DNA of 64,000 bases from positions 78,208 to 142,207 of the forward strand of contig JAJBSL010000005.1 of the NCBI GenBank assembly GCA_020540725.1, in the 5' to 3' direction. The stretch comes from Lachnospiraceae bacterium EP-SM-12S-S03. Its GTDB lineage: Bacteria; Bacillota; Clostridia; Lachnospirales; Lachnospiraceae. Position 1 is the first letter of the stretch. Each line of letters begins with the position of its first letter. The translations under genes and the position numbers were made by a program. Of the stretch, positions 63,956 through 64,000 are shown one piece after another. Under the pieces are notes generated by a model, which searched no databases, was not told the origin of the DNA, and saw nothing but the letters and a program-made list of their open reading frames with translations.

Positions 63956-64000
63956 AAAACTTTCCCATAAAAAGAGAAAAAGATGGCTAACGACAACCAT

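Overview
The window looks like chromosome from a low-GC, Gram-positive anaerobe of the Clostridia, most probably a gut Lachnospiraceae. The evidence is a hydroxyproline dehydratase (HypD) with its radical-SAM activase, DapF plus LL-diaminopimelate aminotransferase (DapL), a class B sortase and an LCP protein, a cupin-XRE/PotA/PotB/PotCD polyamine locus, a FeoA-FeoB fusion, Shine-Dalgarno starts throughout, and no outer-membrane genes. The family assignment is inference from gene content; no 16S rRNA is present.

Layout. (1) 1-8613: the AT-rich end of a surface-polysaccharide cluster: a cut-off UDP-GlcNAc 2-epimerase, a hexapeptide acyltransferase, three GT2 glycosyltransferases, a pyruvyltransferase-family protein, a Wzx-type flippase, an acyltransferase-3 whose N-terminus is a long GACA tetranucleotide repeat, and a VanZ-family protein. 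(2) 8688-13453: assembly and surface control from its own promoter: chain-length regulator, class B sortase, LCP ligase, a wall-anchored protein with a variant sorting signal, tyrosine phosphatase and BY-kinase. (3) 13478-18938, minus strand: a PTS-EIIC_2 type permease, a GlnL/GlnK-like two-component system, a 38-residue membrane peptide, and an operon of XRE-cupin, ribbon-helix-helix and SPFH proteins. (4) 19046-22484: hypD activase and hypD. (5) 22648-24611: an AT-rich RloA/RloB (AbiL-like) pair, a probable phage-defence cassette. (6) 24623-29655: polyamine uptake operon with an unusually long PotA and a fused PotCD. (7) 29993-33526: an Rpn/PD-(D/E)XK protein and feoAB. (8) 33569-41171: a truncated receiver/histidine-kinase fusion, then an operon of VTC-domain polymerase, DUF4956 protein, carbohydrate-binding lipoprotein, frameshifted GT2-GtrA protein, phosphodiester glycosidase, membrane protein and small alarmone synthetase. 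(9) 41168-44258: CsoR/CopA copper operon ending in a CopZ-like domain with its own ribosome-binding site. (10) 44384-46238: a secreted protein with a SipW-like signal peptidase. (11) 46273-51070: GntR regulator, proC, aldo/keto reductase, dapF, dapL. (12) 51165-54730: MATE transporter, tRNA-Gln x2 and tRNA-Pro, gene remnants, a Phd/ParE toxin-antitoxin pair and hairpin-rich spacers. (13) 54769-63836: zinc-ribbon membrane protein, divergent prenyltransferase, GNAT, an ABC exporter with a coiled-coil permease, and htpG behind a perfect CIRCE element.

The strongest signals for follow-up are the GACA tract, which has an ON/OFF reading-frame architecture (phase-variable polysaccharide acylation); the VTC/DUF4956/SAS operon beside a damaged two-component gene; the Ig-like insertion in PotA; a three-fold 10-bp direct repeat in front of the PTS-type gene; and the internal CopZ start. 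No CRISPR array, rRNA or intact insertion sequence was seen.
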